DNA of 64,000 bases, taken from contig NC_134950.1 of NCBI RefSeq assembly GCF_965638725.1, positions 165,640,853-165,704,852 of the forward strand. The letters run 5' to 3'. Position 1 is the first letter of the stretch; each line of letters starts with the position of its first letter. A program made the translations under genes and the position numbers. The stretch comes from Aptenodytes patagonicus (Eukaryota > Chordata > Aves > Sphenisciformes > Spheniscidae). A model generated the notes under the pieces. It did no database searches, was not told where the DNA came from, and worked only from the letters and a program-made list of their open reading frames with translations. Below are positions 12,311-26,310 of the stretch, piece by piece.

Positions 12311-15300
12311 GTTTTACTCTTAGTAGATTTTTTTTTCTTCTGGCTGAAAAAAAGGAAAAATAAATCCAGAAATTAATTTTCTATATAAATGACTTAAACA
12401 TCTAATAAATCAGGATAATGTCAGCAAATCAGAGACAGGCAGGCTGTGGGTGGGTGGCCTTGGGAGTACAGCAGTGAGCACCCTGCCGGGAGGTCGCTCA
12501 GCATTTCCCCCATCCTGTACATTGATGGAAAGTAGGCACAGCTCGATGTCAATCGCCTCAGCTTTATAATAGCCCCTACCCACTTGCACTTCAACGTGCC
12601 TCCGCTTTGAAGAACACAGATGCCCACATCGAAGGCCTCTGGCATCTTTCACACATCCATCACATTAAACGCATCTGTGCTGGATCAATATATATGCTCA
12701 TAAGCTGATGCTGCATATATCCATGCATAAGTTGCATGCGACAGCCTGGAAGAGAGGAGAAGGGAGGATGGGGTTGTCACCTCCCGACCACCAGCTGCAG
12801 GAGGACGAGGTGCACCCCGGGTCTCGGGAGGGGACAAATCCCATGCTTTTCACAGAATGCCATAAGAGAGGCAGTGGCGGGCATCAACAGCCACCACCAT
12901 GTCACCAGACCTGACTCAACAGCTCGCTCGAAGCTTTTGGGTTCTCAGCCACTTTAGTATCGCTCCGAGGCACGAAAGCTGTTCGGTATCGCGTCTGCCT
13001 GTCATCTGGTCTGAATCAGGGTGTCAGGGCTGATGGCCGGGAAACTTTGGAAAGTTTTTCAGCTCACAGATAAACAGCAGCAAGCGTTCTCAGGACAACA
13101 CATTCTGGAGCCCCAATCTTATCAGGGCACTTAGGACGCAGTCTGTATACACGTTTCAGGCCAGACAGCCAGAGCGCACAAACAGCTATGAAGACTATGT
13201 TGACGGCTGCAGGTTTTGCTTGCTTTTTTCTTTCTTTTTTTGCCATCCTGATATAACAGGGAATGGTCTGCAGGGCTGGCAGGAGAGTGCTGATTAAAGC
13301 CAGCTTTGCAGAGATTGATGCAAAACCTAATAGCACTGAGTGCCTTCGCAGCTAAAAGGCTCACCGTGTTGTCTCGTGGGGATGGTGGTAGAGAAAAGCA
13401 ACCCAGATCATCCATTCAGATGTGAGGAGGGAATGTGAGACAGTTTTGGGTCCTGTGTTCCCTGCACACAGCTTAAAGGGAGCATTGCACAGCATTTGGA
13501 GAAGCAGCTTGCTGCATTGCTGGTGTGCAGCCCCCGTTCACCCTCCATTGCCCAAGTGAGGGTAAGCCAGGTTGTCAGTGTGACTGTGGCCATGGGGCTT
13601 CTCTTACTGCTTGGCTCAGCTTTGTCAAAGCAAGCTTGAATCTGCCTGCAATGTATATTATAAACTTCTCCTCAGTCCTTGCTTTGCATTCACAAGTGGT
13701 TGTTTGTGTAGTTTGTAAAAACTCATCCCACTGCTGTGACTCTGAGAGCTCAAAAACATAAGAAACAGAAATAAGCTCTTATTTTAAAAAAAAACATTTC
13801 AACAAGAACAAGTCTCTTTTCATGGCTTTTGTTTGGGTAAGGTCAGGGAGTTATAACTAAAATATGTGCATTGCAATTTGGGGTTGGAAAAAATCAATGT
13901 GTTTCACACCTATGTGTATGGTGTTACCTAAAACACCTCCTCCTCCTTCCTGTCTCTGCCTGGAGACTTCCCTGCTGCTCAGTTCCTGCTAGCGGATCTT
14001 TGTGATCTTCCTCCATCAAAACGAGCTCCCCCGCTAAATTCGTTACAGCCAGAGGATGTGATGGATATGAGCCCACACATCAGCTCCAACTTCACGTTGA
14101 AGTCAGATGTGAACTTCAGGTGAACTCCCACATGTGGTGAGAGACATGATGCCTGAGCCCAGACTCTTCTTTTCTACCCTGTCTTCTGCAGTTTGGACAG
14201 GACGCTGTCACAGCCAGGTCTGTTTAACCAAGCCCCCACCTCCTCTTCCCTGCTGCTTCAGGATGGAGTTGTGGTCAAGATCAGGTTGAGCAAGGAATAT
14301 GATGTGCTTTAGACAGATTGCCAGCAACCAACCTTAAACGTTCAAAGGGGCAACAATACAGTCAAAGCCTACTTGTTTTGCAAGCAGAAGGGACAAGATT
14401 GCAAGGGTAAAGGCTGCATCTTCCCATTGCTCCTCACACCTTCTTCCCTGCGTTGTTCCCCCTAAAGGCAAATACAATTTTTGGTGCATGTTTGTAACTT
14501 TCCTGCTGAAAACACTTTCCGTGATCCTGCTCTTCTTGGGGCATCTGTGTGATGTGGGAATGGGCCAGCTGCTGAATGAAAGCTGAGAGTCAAATAAAGA
14601 GTCATCAGAGCTAAAACATTGCATTTTATAAGGTGATGTTTGTGTTATTCTATTTCGAGTTGGGTGTAGGCATGACAGCACAGTCCCTCCAGCAGTGCTT
14701 TACTGTTTCTGGGTATTAAAGGTGCTGCTGGGGATGCATCTTTGTAACCAGGGAACCGAGCATAAAACCCTGCTGACTTTTATTGGCAGCTCTTGATTTA
14801 GCCATGATTTTCTTATGTTTTTCCTTTATTACTTATATTAAGGCATTCTAAAATTTCCAGGTCCTTTTATCCTAACCAAAGCAATCTCCTTGCCTACCAG
14901 CCTTTACAAACTAAGAATCAGATTCTGCCAAAACCTGTTCCTCATTACCGAACATGAGGACAGGTACGGGTAGAAAAGGACGTTAACGTAACTCACTTTT
15001 CCCTGCCCTTGCCTGTTCTCTTTACAGCATACCTATATAAGCCTAGCCCATAAGCCTATATTGTCATAGTACATAAATCAGTCTAATCCTGATTTATCTT
15101 TAACCCTTCTGTCTCCTACTTCTTCATACTTCTCTCTCCATCATCTACCCTCTCTCCTTCCCTTCCTATTAACTGTGTGCAGAAATCAGTACAGGAAGTC
15201 TCCAAGGTCACAAGGACTCGCTCTTGCTATGGCCAAGGCCACCTCCGGGGGTCTCATGGTCTGCAGCCTCCTCTGCCCGGTGGTGGAAGGGCTATTGGGA

Positions 15301-15879
15301 TGTTGCTGTCAGACCTTGGAGGGCTCAAGGGTTCCCAGTTTCCTTTCATCATCAGAGAGATGGGTATGCTCTTCAGTGAGCTCTTCACAGTATTTTCTAT
15401 TGCTTGTTTTTGATCTTTATCACACCAAGGATCTTGCACCAGGAGCAGAAAGCTGAGTACCCACACTGAGGCTTTTTTTATAAGGTCACTTGACATCTTC
15501 ATCCCAAGTTTCCAGTATTATCTGGTATAAGAGCACACTTAAGATAAACATCTGTCTGAGCCTTATCTGGGGGAAGATTATGTTCACAGAGAGCTAGTGA
15601 AGAATACAAGGCTTTAAAACTTTTCTTTCTGTTAAAAATTAGTTTAAACTTTACATAATCTGAAAAAGCAAAATGACAAACTTAATTCAACATTCAATGA
15701 AGTTGTTTAAAAAATTTCTTCCTGGGGTACGAGCTGACCTTTTCCCAAATAACAAAATGCCGGTGGCTTCTGTCAGAGGTACTCTCGAAAATGGCGGTTA
15801 GGTGTTTTTATGCCATCTCTCCCCACAGCTCCTACAGGAGCTGGTTTTCTCAAGGCCTGACTGTATTTATGCTTACAAA

Positions 15880-15970
15880 AACCCTGAAGGGAGCAGAGGT
15901 GCAATCATTCCTACTTTACCTGTTGGGAACTGAGACCTAGAAGAAGAAATCTTGAATTTTGAAGCCACTA
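15880..15970 (-). mobile_element. Possible MIR-like core fragment
   Basis: CCCTGAAGGGAGCAGAGGTG followed by CATTCCTACTTTACCTGTTG and GGAACTGAGACCTAGAAGAA recalls the reverse-complement MIR core (ATTATCCCCATTTTACAGATGG type). Divergence is high and the limits are unclear. Confidence 0.35.
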
Positions 15971-17259
15971 TGGAGCAGTTTAGCTGGACAAACTGTGGGC
16001 ATGAGTTCAGGCATGGAGTACATAGGTGCAGACCCTCATGTCTTTGGACATGAACATATGGACAAGTTGTCCATAGGGTGGCCATGGTGAATTATTACAT
16101 GTCAAGGACACAGTACAGATGTTGAGTCTGTGACGGTATCTGTGGCTGCTCTAAGAGCACAACGGGGTGGACAGAGCCAGGATGAGACTCTTCAGCCAAG
16201 GTACCTCAGCTGAACTATTGCTCCAGGCTGTCTTTAAGTTAATGGAGAGAAATAGGTGCCTCTACAGAGTGATTCGTCTTCTCCTAATATGGATATCCAT
16301 GGGGAATTGCTCTCTGAAATTGCCTGTTTCTATTGACTCCCACTGGAGCTCAGGGTTTCTATCTCAGACTGAGACATGCAGTTTTAGGTGAGAAACTCAG
16401 AGGAAGGAATTGAACTGGATTCTGCCCAGTGCCACCTAACCCCTGGAGCAACCTTTCCTACGGCTTTGCATTACCCAGGGCACATCGCCCCCATATCTCA
16501 AAGCAGCCGGTAAACTTTGAGTGCTCTACAACCCACCTCTATGGTTAAATCAAATTATACTCCATGGGGGAGACACCAAGCAGGTCCACAAAGGGTTTGC
16601 CTGCCTTCCAGAGGGTTTGATTCAACCATTAGACCTTGTGGCCAAGCAAGCCGGCAGAGTTAGAGGGAAAACTGCCCTGTATAAAATATTCTGGGTTTAC
16701 ATTTACAAGAATCTCAGTCATGAATAAACCACATAAGGAGAAGAGACTATTCAGTCTCTGTTGCAGTGACATAATCCATGGGCAGAATAACAGTGAGCAT
16801 CCCTGAAGGCGAGCACTCAGCTATTCAGCCTTAAAAACAGCAGTAAAGAGAAACATGATCCATGTCTGAATTTTCTAATTCCCTTAAAGTTTAGATCCTC
16901 CATAATTTAATTTCATGAAGACAGTTAAGTGCTTTCCAGCAGGAGTTGTGAGGAGGAGGCAAAAAGTTCCAGCTTACAAACACTGGCGCAAACTTTCATT
17001 GTAGGATTAAATAAAAAAAGTCCTAGACCTCATCAGCGCAGTTCAATTCCCTGTTCTGCATCCAAGAAAGAGCATTACATGCTGCATTTGCAGAACTTAG
17101 TTCACCCCCCTCCCTGTTTAGTAGTCCTGTATATCACAAACACAGTCAAAGCTTGGGAGACAGCTGTGTGCAGCTGCTGCAAGGAACTCCAGCTCTTGGC
17201 TGGGTCTTCCTGCAAGTGAAACATCATGGGGGCAACTGAAGACAGCTGTTGGGTCAGTC

Positions 17260-17610
17260 TGTGGCACTCACACCCTGCAGAGAGCAGAGCACCCAGGCGC
17301 CGAGAGTGTTTTTGGGGTCGGAAGGGCTCGTTCTCCCCCACTCATGGGTGGGCAGTGCAGTGCAGCTGGGAGCCGGCGGGCACGTCCCCAAGGCTGGAGC
17401 AGGGAGGACGGGAGGAGCTGCCAGCCCACACAGGAAAGCCCGCAGCAGCGGATAACGGTCCCTTGGCAGCTGTCATCTGGCGAGGCTCCGTCAGACAAAA
17501 TGGCACCAAGAGGTACCGTGCCCCCATCATCTTGGCAGCCAGCGGGAGCTTGCAATGCTTGCTCACGCTAATTAGGATATAAATCACTGTTCCCATAATC
17601 ACCGATTCTG
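17260..17610. promoter_or_regulatory. CpG-richer segment, possible regulatory element
   Basis: This segment is stop-poor on both strands and has more CpG than its flanks (CAGGCGCCGAGAG, GAGCCGGCGGGCACG). It leads into a homeodomain-type CTAATTAG (about 17568) and an E-box CAGCTG (about 17470). Several overlapping open frames give no recognisable protein. A conserved noncoding element is possible. Nothing in the window proves it. Confidence 0.22.
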
Positions 17611-20600
17611 CAAAAGACAATTCTTACCTCTTGTGAGGCTGTCCAAATTCTGGACACTCTATTTTATACACAAGCATTTAAATGGTGTTCTGGAGACTCA
17701 ATATGGAGAGAGGGACCCAAGAGGTTACTGCCTGTATCTACTTTTCTATTACCAGCATGAAAAAGGCTGTTATAATATTCTCAAACAGCAGGTCCTTCAA
17801 GTACACGTGACTGTCCAAGTAATACTATTCTATAGTACCTCTTTCCTGTGCTATCACCTCTGTTCTCTTGAGAATTGCTTTATTTTTAGCAGGAAAATAC
17901 AGTTGAAATGAGGCAGCCAGAACACCCTCTCTGAAATGATAGTCCAAATACTAGAATAAGCAGCCACTGGCCCTGAGAGGAATGACATGAATGGAATGGG
18001 AAGTCCTTCATCTTTTTTTATATGAGGTAGATGGTAGGTTTCTGGATGAAGAGAGCCTGACTTCCATCTTGCATGCATGCAGTGAATTTTCTCATACCGA
18101 GTGGCTAACAACTCCTTCGTGTCTGCTGGGCAGGACACCTTTCCTAACCCTACGACCTTTGATTCTGCTAAATACGACAAATATGGGTTAATGGCTTTTG
18201 GAGAGGTAAAACTCCAGAGCAATCCTGTACTGACGCTGAAATAATTCTAGTGCATGAAAAGTGAGAGCAGCTGTAGCTGCTTCCACATCCACAAGCAATG
18301 CGGCTTGCTTGTTGCCAGTGATCCTTAATCCTCTTTGAACTCCTGACTTTACATATCAGATGGTTGCTCCATGGAGTAATATCTGTGTATTATTGCCCAT
18401 TCACTGTAAGCATTTTACAAGGTGATACGAAGTTGGGAAATGTGTTCTCAGGAGCCACAGGCACAAAGGTTACTGAATGCAAATCATATTTGCGTTGGCA
18501 CTGGTATCTGACATGTTTGTAAAACCGGGAGCAGGGTATCAAGTGTTTAAATGGGAAAAATTCCCTCTGCATCCTGTGAAAATGCTGGCAGCCCAAGGGC
18601 AGAGAGTGCCCGCGGGTGTGGTAATTCAGTATGGGCACTGCTTACTAAACAAAGTAATCATTTCAGCCGCCAAATAAAGGGATAAAACTATTTCAGCAGG
18701 CAAAATGGAGTCTCTCTTGATCTGGGGAGAAGTAATAGAAGCCTTTAGGTCTGCGTGAGAGGCATGGGTGAAGGAGCACGCTCTGTTAGTGCTTGCTCTT
18801 CAAATTACCTATTTAGCAGTAGTATGTCCTTTCCTTAAAGCCCTGGCTTTGGGAGTCTAGTGATTAGGTGTTTTAAACATTTTTTTAGGAAGGATTTTTA
18901 AAAAGCAAGTTTTTTGTCTTACAGTGGAGAAAATGCCCATTGTGTTGCAGCCTGAAAATATGACCTGCAGATGCTGAAACGCCAGAAGCAAAAAGAAAAA
19001 AAGAGGGAGGTTGAACTTCTTCTTGATGTTTTAAATAGTTTCCTCCTCCCACCCTGCTGTTGGGGGCAGGAACGGAGAAAAAAGGGGTAGCCAGTCACGA
19101 TTTGGGAGCATTTATGTTGGTGATCCCAGCAGCAAGGGGATTGTGCTCCAACGGAGATGGATGCTCCCTCAGACTGGAGTCACTCACTGCTGGGCAGAAG
19201 GGCATTCCTGCACTTATATATTACACAAAGGTTAAGAACAATTTTTTTTCCCAGCAGATATTTATTGCTTTATTTTCCTTTCAGAAAGTTTGGGGTGGTT
19301 TTTGTGTGGGGTTTTTTTGTTGTTTTTTTTTTTTTTAATAAAAAGGTTTAGTTTTCTTTCAAGATTGAGATTTGTTAATCACAAGCAAACACTTCTCACA
19401 ACAGATGGCTTCACCAAAGAGTCAATTTCTTGGTAAAAAGGGATTTTCACAGAGGAACAGTGCTCAGCTCTCCTTTCGCCTGATCTCCCTCTTTTGCACA
19501 GGGGCACTGGCACTAGGGCTATGTGGTCAGAAACGTGTCAGCCACGTGAGCCGCATCCCAAGGCACACCTGCCTTGGAGTGGATACCGGCCGTGGGTGCA
19601 AGCTGATTTCAGTCCAGTGAAAGTAAGTATGGTAAAATTAATCCCCATGCTTTAGGCTGTCAGTGATTTTAGGGGTGCTGTGCCGTAGGGTGTCCACCAG
19701 GACCCATAACCAGTCCTTGCCAGACAATGTCTCCATGAGCCTTCCTTCAAGCCTGCTTGCAGCGGTCTACATCTTCAGTTGCAGAAGAAAGGCCATTGAT
19801 CACCAGCTTTGTCATGGAAAGCCATTTGCCTTATTTGCTTGTATTTGTGTCAGCCTGGTGCACAATACCAAGGTTGAGTCTTCCACAGAGAGACTGAGGG
19901 CTCCAACCCCCTCCTGTCAAGTCTGTCCTAGGGAAAGGAGTGGGAAGAGAGAATAAAGTCTATTTCCTCCCACCAAATCTGCTACAGAAAGCAAATCCTG
20001 CACCAAGTATGAAGAAGGGTTACGAGAGCCAGGACCCTGTCTGGAAGCCACTTGTCCTGTCAGCTGAGCAATATATCACTGTCAAAACCTTTCCACAACC
20101 CTATTGCTAATGGCTCTTGAATTAGGTGCACGCAGCGTTAGCATCCAAAAGTCCTCTCTGGACTGAGCCCATACTTGGGCGGCCTGGCAATAGATCACAC
20201 CAAGAACCATCTCCACATCTGCATCCCACAGAAGGCGTTTGCTTAAACAGGGCTGGTGCAGCACGTGGGGTCAAGTCTGCATCCTGAAGCAGTCTCACTG
20301 CAGCCGACTTTTGACTGGAGTGGAGATGACCCCTGGAGTCAGAGGCAGAATAAGCTCTGCCCTCAGTTGCATGTGTAGAAATCCAAATGCAGGACGTTTC
20401 CCTGTGTTTCTACTCATGAATCTGAGCCCTTTACATAAAAAACTGGCAGTGCCTTGGGAGAAGCAACCTGAAGGACTTCGTCAAATTTTACTGAGGGAGG
20501 AGAAACATGAAGGATTTCACTAGCTAGGTACCAAGTATATGCTAGAAGAACATAATCCCCATACTTCAACACAGATTTAGAAATACTGTTTTGCCCTGAA

Positions 20601-23600
20601 CTCCACTTACTCTTATTTTCCCCAAATAATAGAAAAATATGAGGTTTACAAAGGAAAAAGGCAGTTTCCTGGAATACGTCAGCTCCTGTCCTCATTTTCT
20701 ATGCAGTCATGGTGTCAGTCACTGAGCATCATCTGAAGGCAGGTATGATCCTAGCAGCAAGAAAAATGATCATTTTCTACACTTTTAAAGTCCATTTCTG
20801 AAGTTTACAAACCATGCTGGGGCAAGAGACAAAATTAAAGTGTGAATTTACTATTCAGGTAGCAGGGATGTGCATTCAGCTCAACACAAGTTAAATGTCA
20901 AGGAGATGCAATAAAAGGGGTACGAAGCCAGAAGCAGTGAAACTGTAACTCATTAACATCATTATTCACTGACAGCATATCCCATTGAGGTCCTTGCAGA
21001 GCAGGTCACATACAGTGTAGAAGAGATTTCTTCATTAATGGAGCAGATACTAAAAAATGAAAAGATACTGGAAGTGCCAGGGCAATGGTAACTCGAGGCT
21101 GCCTCGCGTTGTGATACGTCCTAGGGATACGTGTGTTTGTGAAACAGGCAGGTTGCTTTCTAACCCCATAAGAGCATGTGTCTGTCTTACCGGATAAATG
21201 GCAGGAAAAAGCATTTATGGATAACAAACATGGAGAAGGGACTCACTTGGAAACCACAGGCGTGGGCTTTTTACTAGGGTGTAAGCAAAAAAGATGCACT
21301 GCGAGCTGCCCCAGCTATGATTTATGTCTGTGCTAGGGTGTAAATCAGCCTCTCACAGCATCTTCCCTGAAACAGCTTTCCCAATATTGTTAGGGTTTTT
21401 TTCCAAATAGGAAATACTCATAGTGCAGACCTTTCTTAAATTGCGTTTGGGCATACCCTGTGAAATGGGTTCTCTGACAGGGCTGATATCGTAATTATGG
21501 CATGTGTTGTGTGGTCGCTCTTCCCAGTCATTCTTAATCTGCTGGGCCGGAGGGGTAGGGAGAAGCTGTCAGTGGTGGTGTGCAGCAGCATAACCCAGCT
21601 CCCTGGCTGCCAGCCAGGGTGGATAATAGACATTTATTTGGTAGGTGTTCCTCTGACAGACCCCAGAGAAACTTCCCAGAGCATTTGTGGCACTGGAGCA
21701 GCAGTTTGCACCACCTCCAGTGTCTACAGGTATTGCCAAACCCCTCTTGCAACACCCTGCTGCCACCTCACTTTGGAGGACAAACCTCCAAGTCTCTCAC
21801 ACTGCACGGCGAGGCTGTCACCGGCCACTCCTCCCCTCCGAGGGCTGTCCTTCTTGCATCTGCTCAAGTGACCCTTGCTGGAAGATGTGGACTCCAGCCA
21901 GAGAATGGACGGGTTTCCCTAGCACTGCAGGTTTATTGCTTGAATCGGTTGCATGCCAAAACCCATTCCTGCTGCAATTAACAGGCATTGGTATAAAAGG
22001 ACTAAAATTTGGCCTTGCTTGCTTTTTGGTGAATTTCAACAGGAAACTTCAGCTGGTAGTAGGTTATAGCACATCTTCTCTGCAAGGATTGCTCCTGCAC
22101 AGGGAAAAATCCCTCTTCCACAGGATTCCCAGGGAGCACCAAATCACACTGAGCTCTCAGACCTGATCTCCAAGGTGCCAGCAGGTCCCTCCTCCTCCCA
22201 GAGATCCAAGGGTCGGACGTTGACAGCTGTGCTCTTGAGGCATTGCAGAGCTGTCTGTGATAAGGGTGATGTTCACACATGCATGAGGAAGAGCTACAGT
22301 GGAGGCCAAGCCCAAGTTCAGCAAGGGTATAACCCAAGAGCTGATGACCACCTCAAACCTCAATGCCTTCTGCACAGAGTGGGGCATACATCCTTCACCT
22401 TGCCTTTTCCATAGAAACAGGTACCCAAACCCCACATTTGGTGTCCTCGAAACACACTTGAGAAAACCCAATGCCGGTGTTGTTGGGGCAGCTCTGGTGG
22501 GTGAGAGCTACCGTGCCGATAACGGCTAATGAGTTTACAGAGTATCTCCAGCATGATAGCAGCAGCTGAAGCCAATCCCAGGGACATTCCCCAGCTAGTC
22601 AGTGAGTCGGCAGAGTTGTTAATCCTGGGGCATTAGCGATCTGAGGAAGAAACAATGGAAGAGACACAGGCTGCTCCTTGTTCAGAATTGTGGGGGGTGT
22701 CTCCCGTTCCCACCCTCCACATAAAACTCAAATACAGGAGCCGTAGAGGCTCTGCATGTGGCAAGCTTGGGAGGAGTCACTGCTGCTTTGTCTTTGTTTC
22801 TCAAGCTTCTGGCAGATTTAAGACAGGGTTTTGTGAGGCAAAGGACTGCTCCAGGGAGGTGGGTTGTCCAGGGAATGCCCAGACCTAAAGTCTAGGGAAG
22901 GTGGATGCGGATGTTGATCATGGCTGGGGTCTTGGCCACAGGTCTTGGGATACCTTCTGCTGTTCCCAGACATCATCTGCAGTTTCAAAGGCAACTAAAA
23001 TACCAACACTGCAATTCCCAGCCTCTCCTCTAACATGTAGGGCTCTGTTTTTGCATGTCAGTGACTGCCTTAGGCACCACCGTAAGTTTTGAATTCTTCT
23101 TCTTAAACACATTTTCTCTTCAAGAAGCTGATACACGTGAAAATGTCAGAACGGGCACTCTTTCCCAACAGGTCATGCTAATGAGCATCGCTGAAACATC
23201 CTCATCCCTGAGACACCCCAGCAGGTGGCTTGCCATGTTAAGTAGTATCATGTTCCTCAGCAGAGACAGGTGAGGGCCAGGCCAGCACATAACATTCAAG
23301 TTAACGGATTCGATCTTCAGCTGATCTTCAGGACACCCCTAATAGCCCATGGAACAATGCTCTGTGATGCATGCTTCAAAGATGCTATAGCCTCTGCTGT
23401 AATCCAAAATATTCCCAGGGTACTTAGGTAAAGCTTAACACTTTAGGGGATGCCTGCATGGTGTGGCTCTACCACAGCTTTCACTTTCACCAGGATTGAC
23501 ATCTGTTTGACAATTTATTTTCTGAAAAGCCTCAATCATTTCAAATCCTAGGGTGCTGCAGAAAATAACTAGGTGGGTTTTTCTTCTTTTTTCTTTTCTA

Positions 23601-23844
23601 TGGAAACTTTGCTTTATTCAAAGCCTTTCAAAGAACAGCTGGCAGAAAATAAACCCTCAAACTCCAAGAAATGAAGGAAGGGTTGCTTTTAGAGACATCT
23701 AAATTACACACACTTCAAAAACAGAGCACTGGAACCAGCAAAAAGGAGGCATTTAAATAAGGGTCCCTTGTTCTGTGGTTGCCAACAAAGACATCACTGT
23801 TACTGGACAGTGCTGCAAAGCCTTTTTTTAGCTCAATATAAACA

Positions 23845-23877
23845 GCCTTTTAAAATCCAAAGAAGCCTTTAAAAGGC
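23845..23877. repeat. Perfect 10-bp inverted repeat
   Basis: GCCTTTTAAA at 23845-23854 and TTTAAAAGGC at 23868-23877 are exact inverse complements with a 13-nt loop. No function is evident. Confidence 0.85.
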
Positions 23878-26219
23878 AGTCCAATTAGGGTAAGAGAAAA
23901 ATTGTAGCTACATTACATTGAAAGCTGCTCTACAAGCCAAGGGGAATGTCTCATGGTTTTGGCTGTATTTTCTTCTACAATCCTTACTCTTCATTTATGG
24001 CTTACAGTTAGTCATGCTGGGATGCTGTTCTTACCAGATGCATCTGCTGAGAAGAAACCAATGGGAAGGGCTTCCCCTCCAGCATAGTGCCCTAAGGACA
24101 CCTCGCCATCTTGCTATGTAAAAGGCAACATCACCATTTTCAGCTAATTCCTGCATTTTTTAAACTCTGACGATGTTCGCATCAAGCTGGAGGAAGAGGA
24201 ATTGGAATAGACACAGGCTTTTGTTTGTAGAAAGGATCCTCCAACCTCATGAGCCTCTGACCCTTTCCATAGTTGTGTCCCACAACTGACTCATTACTGC
24301 AGGTAAGGAGCATGGAAGACATGTTCAGTAACACAGCCCAGCTTGATTTAATTAGTGACATTTTTAATTAAACTTTACCATTAAAGTTGTAGCAGGAGCA
24401 CACTTATATAAAAACCATTTAATGAAGATTTCCTTGGCATCAAAGAAGAAAGGTGTGACTTCAGCTTAATTACTTAGACCAACAGAGGCAGAACGTGGAT
24501 GTATCTGAGAATTGGTTGCAAGCAGTGTTCATAATTCAACCGCCAAATTAAGGCTGCAAACAAAGGCATTTGCTGTATACCCCGTGGCTGTCCTGCAGCG
24601 TTTACTGGCATAGTGGCTGTACAGTTTGATGACAGCTGAGATACAGCTCTTGGGACATTTTTACTGTTTACATTAAACAATTGATTAGACCCATAATTAC
24701 ACTGTGATAATTGCTAGCCAGGAAGAGAGACTTCTGCTCTAAGCAGGCAGGTAATAGGATGTACCATAATATTAGGTCCCCCTGAAATTCTCAAACCAAG
24801 AGCCAGATTTAGGAGTTACCCAAGTCTTGCTCAAATGGAGCTGGGAAATTTAAACCTCATGGATCCTCCCATGACCAAGGTCCATTATCTCTGTTGAGGG
24901 CCCTGTTGCAGAAAAGGAGGAGTTGGTGAAGTTCCCCCTTCCTGGTTGTCCTTCCAGAAAGGTGACACTTGTCTGATTTGTGAGTCATTGCATGCTTGGA
25001 AGTAATGTCTAATTTTCCTGCTCATTGCCAGACACATCCCCAAGCTCATCATTTTCTACCAGGAGGCAGAGAGAACAGCCATTAAACCCAGCAGTGAAAG
25101 AAGAAAAACACATGCACAATTTGCTGCGTATGCCTCTCCCCTGGGACTCCAGGGTTTAATGCAATTTGGTGTATCCCAGCCAGTGGTGCTTGGCTGCTTT
25201 TAATTAAAAAAAAATTACAGGATTTATGTTGGGATTAAATGGGATAATTATTGATTGATCTCTGCTTTCTAAATTGAAAAGCATTTGGATTAATCAGCTT
25301 TTAAGTAGGAAATCACTCGGCTCTGGACAGGAAGCCAGCCTCAGGCCCTGCACTTTCCCTTTAGCAGTGCTTTATTTTGTCCTCTACCCCCAAACCCAAT
25401 GGGAAATATTTTCCTTTCTTCCCTTCTTCTTGATTCATCTCACAGCTCAGAAGAAAACTGCTTTCATTGAGATAGGCTCTAGGTTACAAGCGTTAAGATC
25501 ACCCTACCTTTGCAGGTTACCTTGTGCTACCCACAGAGAACATCTGCCAGCCTCTGTAGCATCCCAATGCACCTGGCCAGGAGGTCTGCCATCCTTCAAA
25601 ACCCTTGTGCTGGGAACTGGGCAAGCTGCCTCCCAGACTGGTCAAGCCAGCACTGGAATACTCCACAGATGGAAAGAGCAGGTTTGTACCAACAGTGATG
25701 CTGGTGGTTCTGTCTTGTAGGTCAAGCAAAGCAGATGGCCAAATAGACAGCTCAACAATCAGAAGAGAATGGTAAATAAAATGGTGTAAAGCTTGCTCCT
25801 GGTTTAGTTCTGGGACTGTATATATCACCCCATCTATACAAGCAGTTGGAAATTAGGTTAAGCAGGTGAGGAAGGTGGTAGGGCAGTATGAAGTAAAAAT
25901 AATAATGGCACACTCAAAGTAATCATATTCTCCGGCTCCAACTGCAGAAGTAGGCTGCTGAGCTCAGCACTGTGTTTTCAGGTTTCCGCATTTATGCTTA
26001 AGCAGAAATAGTGTAGTTGTGTGACCCTCATCTCTACTTGGATTATTCCACCCGTGTGAAAACAAAAGTCATGTTAACTCCCAGGAAACCCCAAATGGAG
26101 AATTTGGAAGAAAAGATTTGCTATTTCAGGAGAAATATTGTTTAAAAAACCAGAGAGTTTCAATAGGATTTTTCAGCCTCTGAATAAAATTCTCAGTTCC
26201 AATGAGTCATGTTTCCAAT

Positions 26220-26310
26220 GCTAGGACTTAGAAGCAGGTTTTAACTTTACTCTTTGTGAATGAGGAAAGTAATGTCCACCTCACAGTCTTTGTCTTCTAA
26301 TTTATCTAGT
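26220..26310 (+). mobile_element. Possible MIR-like core fragment
   Basis: TTTGTGAATGAGGAAAGTAA followed by TGTCCACCTCACAGTCTTTG resembles the part of MIR normally reading as TGTAAAATGAGGAxAxTAA then CTACCTCACAGGG. Only this short stretch matches, so chance similarity is possible. Confidence 0.3.
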
